Assembly: GCA_026874595.1 (NCBI GenBank)
Contig: CM049306.1
Span: 50,048,019 to 50,112,018 of the forward strand
Origin: Sipunculus nudus
Taxonomy: Eukaryota > Annelida > Sipuncula > Golfingiida > Sipunculidae
Length of the DNA: 64,000 bases
Reading direction: 5' to 3'
In this document: positions 46,274-58,919 of the stretch, piece by piece
Layout of the letters: each line of letters starts with the position of its first letter
How positions within the stretch are numbered: the stretch's first letter is position 1
Program-made: the position numbers and the translations under genes
Notes under the pieces: model-generated
Seen by the model: the letters and a program-made list of their open reading frames with translations, nothing else
The model's database searches: none
Told to the model about the DNA's origin: nothing

Positions 46274-49200
46274 TTCGCTGAGTTGTGTGCTGTCGAACGT
46301 GTTGTGATCGTGTTCATGTGCTTGTTACAATCTACATATCAGAAAATCAATTCCTGGTCTAAAGCACTACTAGATATATATATCACACACGCAGGTTGCT
46401 ATGATATATCAGCGCTTCAACAGAATAAAGATATTTCGACCCGCCGCTATCGGAGTTCATTCTGTGCAACTGTACAGTATGCACGAGTACGCTCCCTAGG
46501 CAGGAAAAATCTTAAGTTTCTAAAGATGCTAGCTTACTTAATATATAGGTACTGTGTAAAGGGCGTACCAGGGTATATGTTAAAACATCGGGGAGGGGGG
46601 GGGGGGGGGCTGAGAAATGGGCTGATAAATTTTAATAGCTTAGTAAAATTATTTTTCGGCCAATGTAAAATATATCGCGCAATATATAGTGAGAGTGACG
46701 AAAAAGAGGATATTCTTGGAGAGGGGTATCATTCTAATTGTCATAAGGTTGGGGGGGGGATGGGTGGGCTTCCGAGGATTCTGAAGAGGTTACGTAATTC
46801 CGTGGAGTATAGCGGCTTCTATCCAGTCTTCTTAGGTTGGACCCTTTCCTAAATCCTGGATCCGCCCCTGCTATCGAATTGTGGGATCATAGATGGACGA
46901 AACCAAAAAATTGTATTTTTACGAAATAATGTTTGTCGGTGGCGCTTCCTATCTTTTATGAGAAAAGCTCTCCAAGATGGATTGATATGCAAAATTTAAT
47001 GCCGATTATTATAACTACTGTGTGTGATTTTCAGCAGAAACAGATCCTCAAATGGACGCCGGATGAAACGGATTGTAGGTGGCGCCACCAGTCTTGTGTT
47101 TAAGTTATTAGTAAACCATTGCAAGATCTCTGGACAATCACATTTTCAGGTTGATACATTAAACCACTACGTAAATAAATGGTTTATTTTGTACAAATAC
47201 GTGACTGTGGGTGGCGCCACAAGTCGTGTGTACGAAAAAATTACACAAGATGGATGGTCACGCAAAATCTCATGCCGATAAGTCAACCCATTCCTGAGAT
47301 ATGTGTATTTTCACCCGAAACAATTGCACAGATGGACATTAGTCAAAAACGACTGAAGGTTCGCCATCAGCCTTGTCTACAACACAGCTTTCCAAAATCG
47401 AAAAACGACCAATCCTTCAAACTGATATATATTATTCACTCCTAAGATATTTGCAATTTTCACGTCTTTTAATACATACCATTATACATTGTTCGTTTGA
47501 CCCTGATATAAACTTATTCGCTCAAGATATATCTGATTATTTGAACAAATGCAATTCAGCACATCCAGATGTGTCTGTAAATTGCAATGAATTTTTCAAG
47601 ATCTCTGCTTCCACAAATGAACATATTATTTAAAACAAAAACATTTACTCGATGTATGGTTTCATCTATATCCATAATCTCCTCTCGTTTGTCCGCTGCT
47701 TTGTATAGCAAAATTTCCTGGGATCGAACAAGTGATGGAGGATACACGTCCGGACTTTTTTAATTAGTCGTAATCGGACTTGGACTCGAGGGTCCTGGAC
47801 TCGGATTTGTACCCGCACTCGGTGGTAAGGACTCGAGAAATTGGACCGAGTCAATTTCGAGTCGAGTAAATTGTAAGCCCTGTCACATATCATATAAAGA
47901 ATGTGCACTTGGATGAACTACTAATAAAATATTACTGGGGTAAGTGTAATTAAACATTTCAAGTAAAGTTCACTTGTAAACTAACATAAAATTTGCATGC
48001 TTGTCTCAAATATCTTTTTGACATTTCTTTTATTGGACTCGGACGATTACTTGGAGTCGAGAACCAAATGACTCGGACCAGAAGAAGGTGGCCTCTGACT
48101 TGAACTCGGACTCGGATGATGTTAACTCGATAATACGCCTGGTTCGATCAGAGCAGGGCTTTCATATTGAGCAACCAGCTCCACATTTTATCTATGCGAC
48201 ACCCGTCCTCATAGGTCTGATAACACCAGCTGTCTTTAGGCTGATTCCTAGCCCTTTACCAGAAACGTTGTAATCGAAAATTTAATTAATTGACCAAGTG
48301 ATGAAAAAGATGTTGCATCAAAGCATAAACTACTGTTATAACACCCTATTTTTGCACGACACACTAGGGCTCTTCTACGACGAAACATCGTATGAATGGT
48401 GACGGTCAACTGAAAAATGTACACTCTGACTTACAGCTAATATATATTTCGTTATCCTTCGTTTCAACTTACACACTCGTTTATCTCTCTAGACAGGGTA
48501 TAAGTATTAATGTTTGCTGCTAAAATGCATTAAATATAACGTGATTACTTGTACCCATAGTGCCAGCTCATTCAGAGAGCCGTGAAGTAGTTACATAATT
48601 TGCCGCGAGTTGGCAGGAACTGTTCTACGCATCGCGTCACAGCGAGCGAAATTAAGTTTGATGGCTCGGTCAGCAGGAGATATAAAGTCTTATCCATTGC
48701 ATCGACTGGTCCAGTCTAGGATCTGTTCACTAGGTAAATCCTAAACAGACAGAGTCCCTAATACCAGACTTTTTCTTGTGAAATAGGTTGTAAAGGTGGT
48801 TCCATGATGCTGGAAAACGTGTAGTCTAGCGGTTAAGCTCCCATATTTGGAAGAATTATGCAAAAATTGAAAGAAGCGTTAAAGTTGGCGAATTAAGTGT
48901 TCTTTGGTCCTCAATGATGAATTTCAGATATAGGGCCAAAAAAATTAAATATTAAAATTAAACATAAATGATCTTAGCCAAAATCCAAGATGGTTGCATC
49001 TTTTTCAATATCCCTGGATGGCATTGCAAGTACTCAATTTCTACCTTTCTGGCCTGAGAAATTATAGTGTTTAGAGGCCCAAAACCTCTCCAGGTGATTA
49101 TCAGCCGTTTGTCATCAACATATTGATAATATTCAGTCCAGCGGTTAAGCTGCATATTTAGCAGAATTGTGCAATAGAAGAAAGAAGCACGAAAATCGGC

Positions 49201-50697
49201 AAAATAGTTGTCTAGACCATACTCAGTATCTTCAAATATGGGGCCAAGCGGAATTCAAGGATGACAAAGATGGCCTGGGAATTATAAAATACCAATGCAT
49301 CCGGTTATATTTGGTCTTGAATAAATTGCAAGTTCTCTGTTTCAATCTTTATGGGGTCTATAAATTCATTTATAATAGTTTCAAGTCTGCCCAATGACTC
49401 TGTGAATGAATTCTGTTTATGAAATTGTGCTAAAATTGCCCTTTTCACCAGCACATCGAACGGTAAAACATATTTGCTGAATACTGTGCTGTAATTTAAT
49501 ATATATGTAAACTTAAATACATGCCTCTTTTAATGTAATGAAAAGTACAGTCGAGTAGTAAAACGCTCAGCTCTCATCACAGGCTACCAAGGTCCTATCC
49601 ATGGTGTTGCCTTGAGAGTGGATTGCAGTTGGCCGTATAGGGTCGTTGGTACATTGACCTCCGATTCCACCCACCTACCCCTACCGGACGCCGCTTCCGA
49701 GCCATGGAATGTGCCTTGTATTAGCTTTTAAAACTACTTTTAGAATCCATGTAAAATAATTTTTATTTTTTTCTGAGTTTTCTTAAAGACTGATTGCGTG
49801 CATGGCACCATACACACACACTCATGTAGCAGCTCACATACGCCTGTCAAGTGTATCAAGCAGATTTGAATGTATACTGTTAGAACAAAGGAAAATATGC
49901 CGCATGTGGGACAATTGGAGATTGATACATGTGGTTAACATTCCTAATAATATATTCATGAACTATGTTCATCTAAAAATGTTCATAACCTTAGCAAATG
50001 AAAGTATATTGTTCAAACCAACACATCGTGCAAAGTGAATGCCAACTCGTTGGTTAGTACAAGTTCCATGTCACAAAATAGCGTCACAGCGAAATGCCGT
50101 GATATTCTACTGATACGTGTTGTATCTTTCATACAAGCATACAAGTCTGCATCATCATCACATCCCAAAATGAGCAATCTGCAAAAGTTATTTGCATGTC
50201 TGTTGAATGTGTTATGCATTCATCGCGATAGCACAAAGGTAGAATACAGCTGTAGAGTTTTCCCACAGGTAATAGAAAACGACACAGGAACTTAAGTTTA
50301 ACATCACCATAGATCAAAAACCTGTCCGAATTTAAATTCTTATTACTCACATGCCAAAAACAGTATACTGTCAGTCAGAGCATTGGGTGTACGCTTTACT
50401 ACAGATACGGAGGGTATGCTTCGGGTATACGCTTTATTAAAGATCTGAAGCGTTGCCGGTTACTAAACATCACCATTGCCTTCACAGGCTTCATTTCCTT
50501 AAACATACGTAGGGATCCAAGCTACTCCCTAAGGGACTTACCTGCAGGCCCAGGAGGACTGACTTCCAGGTCCGCTAACTCGTGACTGGCCCTATAATGC
50601 CCTCCCCCCTAACTGGCCGCGATTCATTTTCCGGGAATTGATGGTTGAGCCCACTTATAGTGTGGGGATGAGGGGTTATCTATTAAGAGAATAGAAC
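46274..50697. other. Repeat-rich spacer without genes
   Basis: 46930-47360 has GGTGGCGCCACCAGTC-type units like those at 32.5-33.3 kb. 47745-47875 and 48030-48130 hold GACTCGGACTCGG low-complexity sequence in opposite orientations. 48540-48735 repeats 44750-44945. 48810-48950 and 49135-49270 are two diverged units that begin with (T/C)AGCGGTTAAGCT. 49545-49700 has a tRNA-like AAACGCTCAGCTCTCATCA head and may be a decayed SINE. A minus-strand CCTGCAG/GTAAGT near 50540-50552 looks like a donor, but its upstream frames hold stops. Confidence 0.5.
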
Positions 50698-51950
50698 AGG
50701 TGTTGTGTTTGGGACAACACTTAGGGCTAAGTGAAAAAAGCTTTGAGAAAGCCTGATATCATTGCTAAATTCATGCAAGATCTAGTTAGCAAAGGTTTAA
50801 TTGAAGAGAGTGAAGTTGAAACATAAAAAATGACAGCCTTGCTATGCAATTTGAATTTGAAAAATTAGAAATGCAACATGAGCTGGCATTAAAACAGTAA
50901 GAATTAGAAAAACAAAGAGAAGAGAGGGAAGAACTTGAAAGATTAAACAGTTAGAATTAGAAAAACAAAGAAAAGAGAGGGAAGAACATGAAAGGTTAGA
51001 AAGAAAAAGACTCGAAAAAGAAAAAGAAATCGAGTTAAAACTAGAGTTAGGAAGACTTAAACTAGAACATAGTCCACGTGCTGCCCCCAACTCACAGTTT
51101 TGATGTTGCTAAACACATTAGACTTGTCCCACCTTTTCAAGAAAAAGAGGCTGATAAATATTTCTTACACTTTGAGAAAGTAGCTGAAAATAATTTAAAA
51201 TGGCCTAAGGGAAATCGGACTATGCTGTTACAAAGTGTGTTGACTGGCAAGGCCAGGGAAAGTTATACAGAGTTCTCAGTAGAAGCTGATGCTGACTATC
51301 ACCTGGTTAAACGGTTAATCGTAAAAGGTTATGAGTTAGTTCCGGAGGCTTACCGCCAGAAATACAGAAATTGGTAAAATTGCAAAAATCAGACCTACGT
51401 AGAATTCGCTAGGAGTAAAGAGCAGTTTTTTTATCGCTGGTGTAGTTCTATAAATGTAATGAAAGATTATGACAATTTGCGCTAGTTGACTTTGCTTGAA
51501 GAATTTAGGCGCTGCATAAACGCAGATGTTAAAACTTTTCTGGATGAGAAAAGTCCTGAAACACTTGACATTGCTTCTCTATTAGCTGATGATTATTCAT
51601 TAACACATAAAATGTCCTTTGCTAGCAAATCAAACCAGTCATTCACAAACAAGAGTGTCAATCTGTATGGTCAAAAGAAGTTAAAAGCGTAGTCACCCAG
51701 TACTAGTAGTCCTGATAGTTCAGCAAAGTCCATTGCTACACCTCAGTACATGTCCACTGTGTCTGAATCCAACCAAGGCCAGTTATTATCAAAGAAAATC
51801 TGTAAGACTGCAAAAAGGAAGGTCATCTAAAATCTGACTGCTGGAAACTTGCGAAGAAAACAAATTGCAAACCAGGTTTTGTTTCAACATCTATGCATAG
51901 CTATAGTACAAGAGCCAGGCTTCTTTCATGTAAATAAGTGGTACAACTCC
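50698..51950 (+). pseudogene. R2 gag (broken)
   Basis: Glutamate/lysine-rich coiled-coil region at about 50840-51075, then a SCAN-like capsid core read in pieces at 51100-51377 and 51486-51692 with stops between. The last part (LLEEFRRCIN, DEKSPETLDIA) matches R1. The CCHC knuckle region at 51801-51841 has lost a base, so the motif is out of frame. Confidence 0.82.
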
Positions 51951-51991
51951 TTTATTGACTCTTAAAAAAGTGCGATGCTACGGAGGCCCAA

Positions 51992-52684
51992 GTGCTGTCT
52001 GATTCCAAAGAAGAACCCGTAGCTTGCGGGGTAAAAACCTCAATCGAATTCTGCGAGGAATTTAATAAGGCTAGGTCCCTTCAAGACCCCTGCGGGGAGT
52101 ATTCTCTGAATAAGGCGAAGTCTTTTTATGACTCTTGTGAGAGTATTTTAAATGAGGCCAGGTCCTCTTATGACAAACAAAAGTTTGTTTCTGCTGAGGA
52201 AAATTCGTCTGTTGACTCCCATTACGAGTTTGATTGTAATAAGGATGTAGATTCTTTTAATGACTCTGAAAAAAAAGAGTTTATGACTGACACTGTCAGT
52301 TCTTCGTTTGATGAAACTGAGGTAGTAGATTCCCCTCCTGACTCTGAAATGGAGTTATTTGAGCCATTCATACATGATGGTTCTGTATCACTTTCAAGTG
52401 ATTTTTCAGATTCTACCCCTATTAGAATTTTGAGGGACACTGGTTCAGGCCAAACTCTCATGTTAGCAAACACTTTGCCATTTTCTAATATTTCCTTTAC
52501 TGGTGCACATGCACTTGTTAATGGTGTGTTTTCAGACAAGCACACTTCAGTTCCGCTTCACAGTATACATTTAAAGTCAGATTTGATTTCTGGGAATATT
52601 ACTGTGGGAAAAAGAACTACGTTACCTTTTAAGGGAATTCAGTTGCTGCTAGGCAATGATGTTGCAGGTGACAAAGTACAATAG
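51992..52684 (+). pseudogene. R2 Gag-Pol junction and aspartic protease
   Basis: A long open frame of 230 codons. The first half has three degenerate tandem units around the core NKARSLQD / NKAKSFYD / NEARSSYD, then an acidic stretch. The second half is the protease: catalytic DTG from 52436 (RDTGSGQTLM) and the LLGND strand near 52650. This part is better preserved than in R1. The frame ends at TAG at 52682-52684. Confidence 0.8.
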
Positions 52685-54340
52685 TGACAGAAAAGCTGTC
52701 ACTTGATCAGGACACTGATCCTGACAGTCAGGAAATTCCTGGTTTGTATTCTTCATGTGCTGTAACTAGATCTATGGCCATGAAAAACACACATGAGGAT
52801 AATGGTCCAGATACCAACACTCTGGGAGTCACTAGTGACTCGTCTAACGACCGGCCTGTACAGGATACAGCATTTTCAAGGTCAGAACTTATCGCGGAAC
52901 AGCATAAGGACCCTGATATTTTATGTTTGTTTCCCATGGCAGTTTCTAAAGATGAACTGTCAAAGAACCCAGTTTGTTTCTATGTTAAAAATGGAGTGCG
53001 TAAATGGCGACCACCTGATGTGGTATAACTAAAACTTATCAGAAAGTTATTACACATTTCTATTGGCCTAACCCTCAGTAAAGATGTTATACAATAATGT
53101 AAATCATGCCACACATGCCAGATGGTAGGCAAGACTAATCAGAATCCTCCTAAAGCCCCACTTAGTCCTATTCTTGCTTTCGAGGAACCACTTAGTAGGA
53201 TTATTGTTGACTGTGTTGGACCACTGCCCAAAACAAATCTGGACATGAATACTTGCTGACAATTATGTGCGCATCTACCAGGTTCCCTGAGGCAATACCA
53301 TTGTGCAATATTAATGCCAAAAGTGTTGTTAAGACTCTGACCAAGTTTTTTACAACTTTTGGATTACCAAAATCCGTCCAGTCTGACCAAAGGTCTAATT
53401 TTATGTCTGGCTTATTCCAACAAGTTATGCTTGAGCTAGGTATAAAACAGCTCTTCGCCATACTATCCTGAAAGTCAGGCCCCCCTCGAGCGTTTTCACC
53501 AAAGCGTTTTCACCAGACATTAAAAAACATGATTAGGACTTATTATTATGACACACAGAAAGACTGAGAGGAAGGAATCCACCTATTGCTGTTTGCTGTC
53601 AGAGAATCCCTTCAAGAGTCCTTGGGTTTCAGTCCTTTTGAACTAGTTTTCGGACATGGACCACGAACTGAACTCCAATTGAAACAGCTTAAAGAAAAAC
53701 TCTTTTGTGAAAATCCTGATTCTCCTAGTTTGTTGCAGTATGTCTCAGACCTTCGCACTAAACTATACAATGCTTGTGAGATTGGAAAGTCAAATCTAAA
53801 ATCTGCACAAAGTAAAATGAAAACAAAGTATGACAGGCACAGTGTAAGTAGGACGATTGAGCCTGGTGAAAAGGTCCCTGCCTTACTTCCCATCCCTGGC
53901 AGACCTGTGCAAGCTAGGTATTTTGGTCCTTACATTGTTGACTAGAAAGTGCAGTGATTTAAATTACATACTGTTGACCCCAGATAGGCGTAAAAAGAAA
54001 CAACTGTGTCATGTTAACATGTTGAAACCATATTATGACAGAAGTGGCACATCAGATGTTGTACATAATGTTACTGCTGTTAATTGTATAAAACTGACCC
54101 TGATCCAGTTAAAGTAGATACTGATTGTGTGATGTAGACATGCAGTGTGGAACAGTACCACTAAAAAACTCAGATGTGCTTAAAAACCTGGATGCCAAAC
54201 TGTCACACTTTACCGCACAACAACAACACGACCTCAAGAGCCTGCTGCGGAATTATGAACATTTGTTTAGTGACATTCCAACGCGAACTAACATATCGTG
54301 CCATGATGTCGATATTGGCGAGGCAAGCGCAGTCAAGTAG
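52685..54340 (+). pseudogene. R2 integrase (broken), upstream of reverse transcriptase
   Basis: The N-terminal zinc motif is damaged: the first histidines are deleted with about 90 bases near 53025, but CKSCHTCQ-like sequence survives near 53100. The core has the first aspartate region at 53205-53225 (IVDCVGPLP), the QSDQ aspartate near 53385 (with G changed to R after it) and the region around the catalytic glutamate near 53485-53530, which is disturbed by a local duplication. The C-terminal part (53586-53945) reads well: GFSPFELVFGH, then the MKTKYDRH and FGPYIVD tail. The linker ends at TAG at 54338-54340, the codon that is TAA in R1. Confidence 0.83.
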
Positions 54341-55530
54341 CATACGTATAGACTGAATCCAGAAAAGCAAAAGTATCTACAAGATGAGGTTCAGTATTTG
54401 CTGGACAAAGATTTTATTGAATAAAGTAACAGTAACTGGAGTTCACCATGTATTCTTGTGCCAAAACCTGATGGAAGTTACCGTATGTGCACAGATTATT
54501 GATAACTGAACTCTGTTACCAAGACTGTGAAGTTCCCGATTCCGAGGATCGATTATTGAATTGATAGATTCGGTAGCTCCAGATATGTTTCCAAGTTTGA
54601 GTTGCTTAAAAGATTCTGGCAAGTTCCGCTGACAGAACGAGCAAAAGAAGTGTCCGCATTTGTGACGCCGCAAGGACTGTACCAGTATAAAGTTATGCCG
54701 TTTGGCATGAAGAATTCGGAGCCACGTTCCAGCGCCTCATCCATACGGTTGTCAAGGACATTCAGGGCTGCGACGGATATATTGATCACCTTATTGTTTA
54801 CAGCGACACCTAGGAGAAACATCTGCAAATTCTTCGCGACCTCTTCGAAAGAATCAGTGAAGCACGTCTGACCATCAACTTAGTAAAATCTGAGTTTTGT
54901 CATGCACAAGTAACATTTTTGGGTCATATTGTGAGGCAGGGTCAGGTAAAACCTGTTGATGCTAAAATAAGTGCTATTTCTGTATTTCCTAGACCAGAGA
55001 AATGCGTTTTCTTGGTAGCTAAACCTTTGACTAATTTGTTAAAGAAGAAACAAAAGTTTGTATGAAATGTTCAGTGTGAAAATGCATTTCAGAATTTGAA
55101 AGCAATTCTGCCAAGTTCACCAGTTTTGGGAGCTCCAGACTTTTCTGTACCTTTTATGTTAGCTGTGGATGCTAGTGATACTGCAGATGGTGCTGTGTTG
55201 TAACAAGAAGGCAATGATGGCATAGATCATCCGATTTGTTATTTCTCAAGAGAGTTTAATGCAAACCAGAAAAACTACTCCACTATTGAAAAAGAATGTT
55301 TAGCTTTGATTTTGGCATTGCAACACTGAAGTTTATGTCACTTCAGCAGTCAAGCCGATGATTGTCTTCAGTGATCACAATCCCCTCACGTTCATGAAGA
55401 AGTTGAAGTGTAAAAATCAAAAATTGTTGAGATGGAGTTTATTTTTACAGTATTACAATCTTGAAATCGGACACATTTAAGGGAAAGACAATGTACTTGC
55501 TGATTGCTTATCGAGATTTTTATGAAATGT
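54341..55530 (+). pseudogene. R2 reverse transcriptase and RNase H (broken)
   Basis: Palm motifs are recognisable (LVPKPDGSYRMCTDY near 54465, YQYKVMPFGMKN near 54690), but the catalytic box at 54778-54789 reads YIDH, so one metal-binding aspartate is lost. A segment equal to about 55 bases of R1 is missing near 55000. RNase H follows at 55140-55530: SDTADGAV, CYFSREFN, the catalytic glutamate in TIEKECLA near 55290, and a later FSDHNPLTF region near 55365. Several stops interrupt both domains. R2 keeps the RNase H end that R1 has lost. Confidence 0.86.
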
Positions 55531-55587
55531 TGTGAACGAGATGTCTATGTTTCCGAGAAAACTTTCTTTTTTCTTACATGAGGGGGG

Positions 55588-56444
55588 TGTCTCTTTTATT
55601 GTATGCAGCAGTGTGTTGGTTCAGCGCTAGCGTTGTCCGTTGTTATGACGGCATAGCCCGGCCCATGCGTGGGGTCTGACGTGTACACAGCGGTCATGCT
55701 AGTCTGGGGCTTTCTCGCCTGGCCGAGCCGGGTCGCCCAACGTGTGAACCCTGACATGTACAAACACAGCGTTCTTGTTCTAAATGTTTCCTGTAACGCG
55801 TGTGTACTGTGTATTATATTAGATTCTTTGGATTGTTCGGGAAGTGGAAAGTTTTCGGCTTTGGGTGAGAAGTTATAAAAAGGGGGCTGTGTTTTAGAGC
55901 CGGGAGAGAGGTGAGAGAATATTCCAGAAGAAACAGAAGAGTGGCCCTTTTCCTATAATTGCAGGTAGTTATAGCTTTTCTTTTAAATTTGTGACGGATC
56001 TTACATAGTCTTCAGTTTGCTTTCGGGATTATAACAAGAACTTCACTTTGGATTACATAAGATTGATTTTGTGAATGAACTGGACTGTTATTCTCTGTAA
56101 AGATTTATGTGAACTGTTCGTCTAAATTATATGCTTTAAAGGACCTTTTGTCGCTGTAACAGTGGTGGTATCAAGCTACTGTAAACTTTATTTATGAACT
56201 TGTATTGATTCACTGTTGTACTGTTGTTAGACTGTGTAATTGTATTGATTTAGTGTATTGTAATGTTAGGGTTGTTTTAAGAATAAATTAAAGTTATTTG
56301 TTAACAAATACCACTGACTTCTTTATTCATTTCCTTAGACATTTCACGCTGCCTAGTGTTACAGAATCTTGATTTATTTTATCTCTATTACCAAATGTAT
56401 GTTCTTCACGACTACGTGATCTGTTTATATTAGATTTCGTAACA
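55588..56444 (+). repeat. 3' LTR of R2
   Basis: Follows a purine tract AGGGGGG and ends GTAACA. TATAAAA lies at 55874-55880 and AATAAA at 56282-56287. Other family LTRs begin TGTTACA(A/G)G(T)GTC, so about 9 bases seem to be missing at the start here, perhaps by deletion between two TGT copies. Confidence 0.83.
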
Positions 56445-58919
56445 ATGGAATATCCTACACAGCAACATGTTTTGCGCCTTTTATACGTATGTTGAAAATA
56501 TCTTCATGTCCTCTGTCCTCGCGTCATGGCAAAAGAAGCATAAAATATACACAGCAATCAGATACTCCTTCATGAGTGCGTACTAGTATACTGGAATGCA
56601 CGCATGTGGTCTATTATAAGTCTTTCCATTGAAATAGACATGGTATTCGAATACATGTAACTAGCACATGTATATTAAATTTCAAGATAACTATTTCCCT
56701 ATCGCACTGACAAAAGTTTACATGAAAATTAAGTTGATCGTAAAATATAATATCATGTTTGTAGATTTTTTAAAATCCTAACTATTCTTCACGGATACAT
56801 CAATACCTTAATATTATACTAGACAGGATAGCTACAGAGCAGTTAATATATTCGTTAGTGTATAAATAAAGGAGAGTCACAAAGAAGGAATCAGAAAGAT
56901 TTATATAATAAAATCTAGCCCAGCAAATGACACTTTCATTTGAAGGTACACTAGTCAACAAATTTTATCATGTTTTACAGTTTGATATGCTGAAGAAAAA
57001 GGCTTTTAGCTCATTTTCAATACGTACACAGAAGGCATAGAATCTACAGGACAGGTGTGAGCTTTTCACATATGTCTGTATCGTGCCACGCACGCAGTAT
57101 GATATAAAATCATAAACTTTATTTTATATGGATTGTAGACGAAGTTATTATTACTATTACAAGCCACTTTCCTTTAGCTCTGAGCTTGGCTTCATATTCG
57201 CGAGGTTAAAATTTCGCGATTTACATTTTTTCATTGTTTTAATTGTGAGGGTTCCATTTTCGCGATCTTGCAATTAAAGATCTATGCACCTAAAAATAAT
57301 GTTCATTAAAGGAAGACAATTGGAAAGATCTGACATTTTAACAAATAAATCTCTGATCATACAGGGCCTATTTAATTCACAATGTCAACCTTTTATTTTC
57401 AGCTTTGCATTCGACGACGGACCACTTTTCACGAAGGTTATGCTTTGCGATAATTACCCTTCCGCGAATATCGCCAATTTGAAACCCTCGCGAAAAATAA
57501 GGCAACCACAGTATAAAGGGATGGAGGAAAAATGGGGACAGGGTGAGAAAAAAAAACAACTTTGGACGGTCCACTTCAACCCACTCTTTTAGGATGATAA
57601 AACCTGGGGCATGACTTGAGGTAACCGACCGTTTTAATTACCATTCGACTGTCCATTTCATTACATTGAAAAAGAAAGGGAAAATGTATTTAGAATTAAC
57701 ATGTATATTTAATATCAGTGCAGTTTGATTTATGCATTTGATACCAATTGTACTAACAGGGGATCACATGAAAGTCAAGTTGATCGTAAAATCTAATGAC
57801 ATACATAGGTTTGAAATAACCTAATGATCAGGGTTTATTGACATATTAAGTTCCTAATTTTATTCCAGATTTGACAGGTAAGTTTCTTGCGCCAATCACT
57901 TCTTCGAAGCAATTACACCTGTTTGCATGCAAATACAGAGAAATTTATTGGAAGAAATATAAAATATTGCAATAAAAACGGGATCATCCTTGGACATAGG
58001 TAAATGATTCAGTGCTTGAGTCTGCTTTTCACTCATCACCATATACGGCTGTCATGAGCCTTCGCGACTAACATCATTTTTTCCATATCCATGTGGGCCG
58101 GGGTCATGACCAGAACAAAAGAAGATAGTGCGCAATATTTAACAGAGGTTATTCAAGCGTAGCGGTAGTGACCTCTGGTGAAGATTCCAAGATTGGGTAA
58201 ATTCCACACGGAGCCACATCTGAAAAAAATATCTATCCCAGGGTTCCAACAACCGCGCTTGATCAAAGACCGTGTAGCCCAACACCGCGGTACCATTGGC
58301 GCAAAACAGGGTTAAGTGGTTGTCTTTTTTAATTGCGATTAGCCCTCGGCTGACACGAAAACCATGACAATATGGTATAATAATACAGGCCTTTTAAATA
58401 TTAACTGACAGGGCCTGCGAGTCATGAAAGAAGTCATAACAAAACACCCATTCCAAGGGATAAAAATATTTTCTGTGTGGTTTCTTTGCTAAACAATGAA
58501 GATGAAGTGTTGTTAAACTAAATTTGTTGTGGTAACTCTCTTGGCGAGAATTGAAGTTTGAGGCATTTTCCGCTGTCAAGACGTCATGACGGACGGAGGG
58601 GCAAACTTCGCAAGTGAATCCAGCCTCGTTATTAAAAACTGCTGCATGAATACACGTCTCTCAACCGTGAATTTAATATTTATTATTTTTCCCAACAGAA
58701 TAAAGTCATGTTTTGTCTTACCTCGGGAAAATGAAAGTTCGACATGCACATGAAGATGAAAAAGTATTGTTAGGAATAGTGTGCACACCTACTTATACTA
58801 TAATTTATTGTCACCTCAACGTCTTCAAATCGTCTAAAAATCGACGTTTGGGTGACAGGCCGCCGCTAATGACACGCGGTTACCGACATGGATTCCCGGA
58901 GTTGTATCTCCATTTATGT
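56445..58919. other. Spacer with an inverted repeat
   Basis: 57198-57265 and 57405-57515 are inverted relatives built around TCGCGA and CCTCGCGAA, a small foldback element. No gene is seen. The last exon of DHRS11-like copy B should lie left of 60657, but I could not find it here. Confidence 0.45.

Larger units (their letters stand above)
50698..56444 (+). mobile_element. R2: 5'-truncated Gmr1-like Ty3/gypsy retrotransposon
   Basis: Same family and orientation as R1. It starts abruptly inside gag at the point equal to R1 position 23341 and runs through protease, integrase, reverse transcriptase and RNase H to a 3' LTR. The order integrase before reverse transcriptase is the same as in R1. 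It lacks the 5' LTR and primer site. Many stops and frameshifts, and a changed catalytic aspartate in reverse transcriptase, show that it is dead. Confidence 0.9.

Noticed and set aside
50520-50640. Possible minus-strand exon ending at CCTGCAG/GTAAGT
   Set aside because: The donor is good, but each frame upstream has stops within a short distance and no family is recognisable.
57284-57592. 102-codon ORF that could be a small gene
   Set aside because: It lies within an inverted repeat built of TCGCGA blocks that is common in noncoding molluscan DNA.
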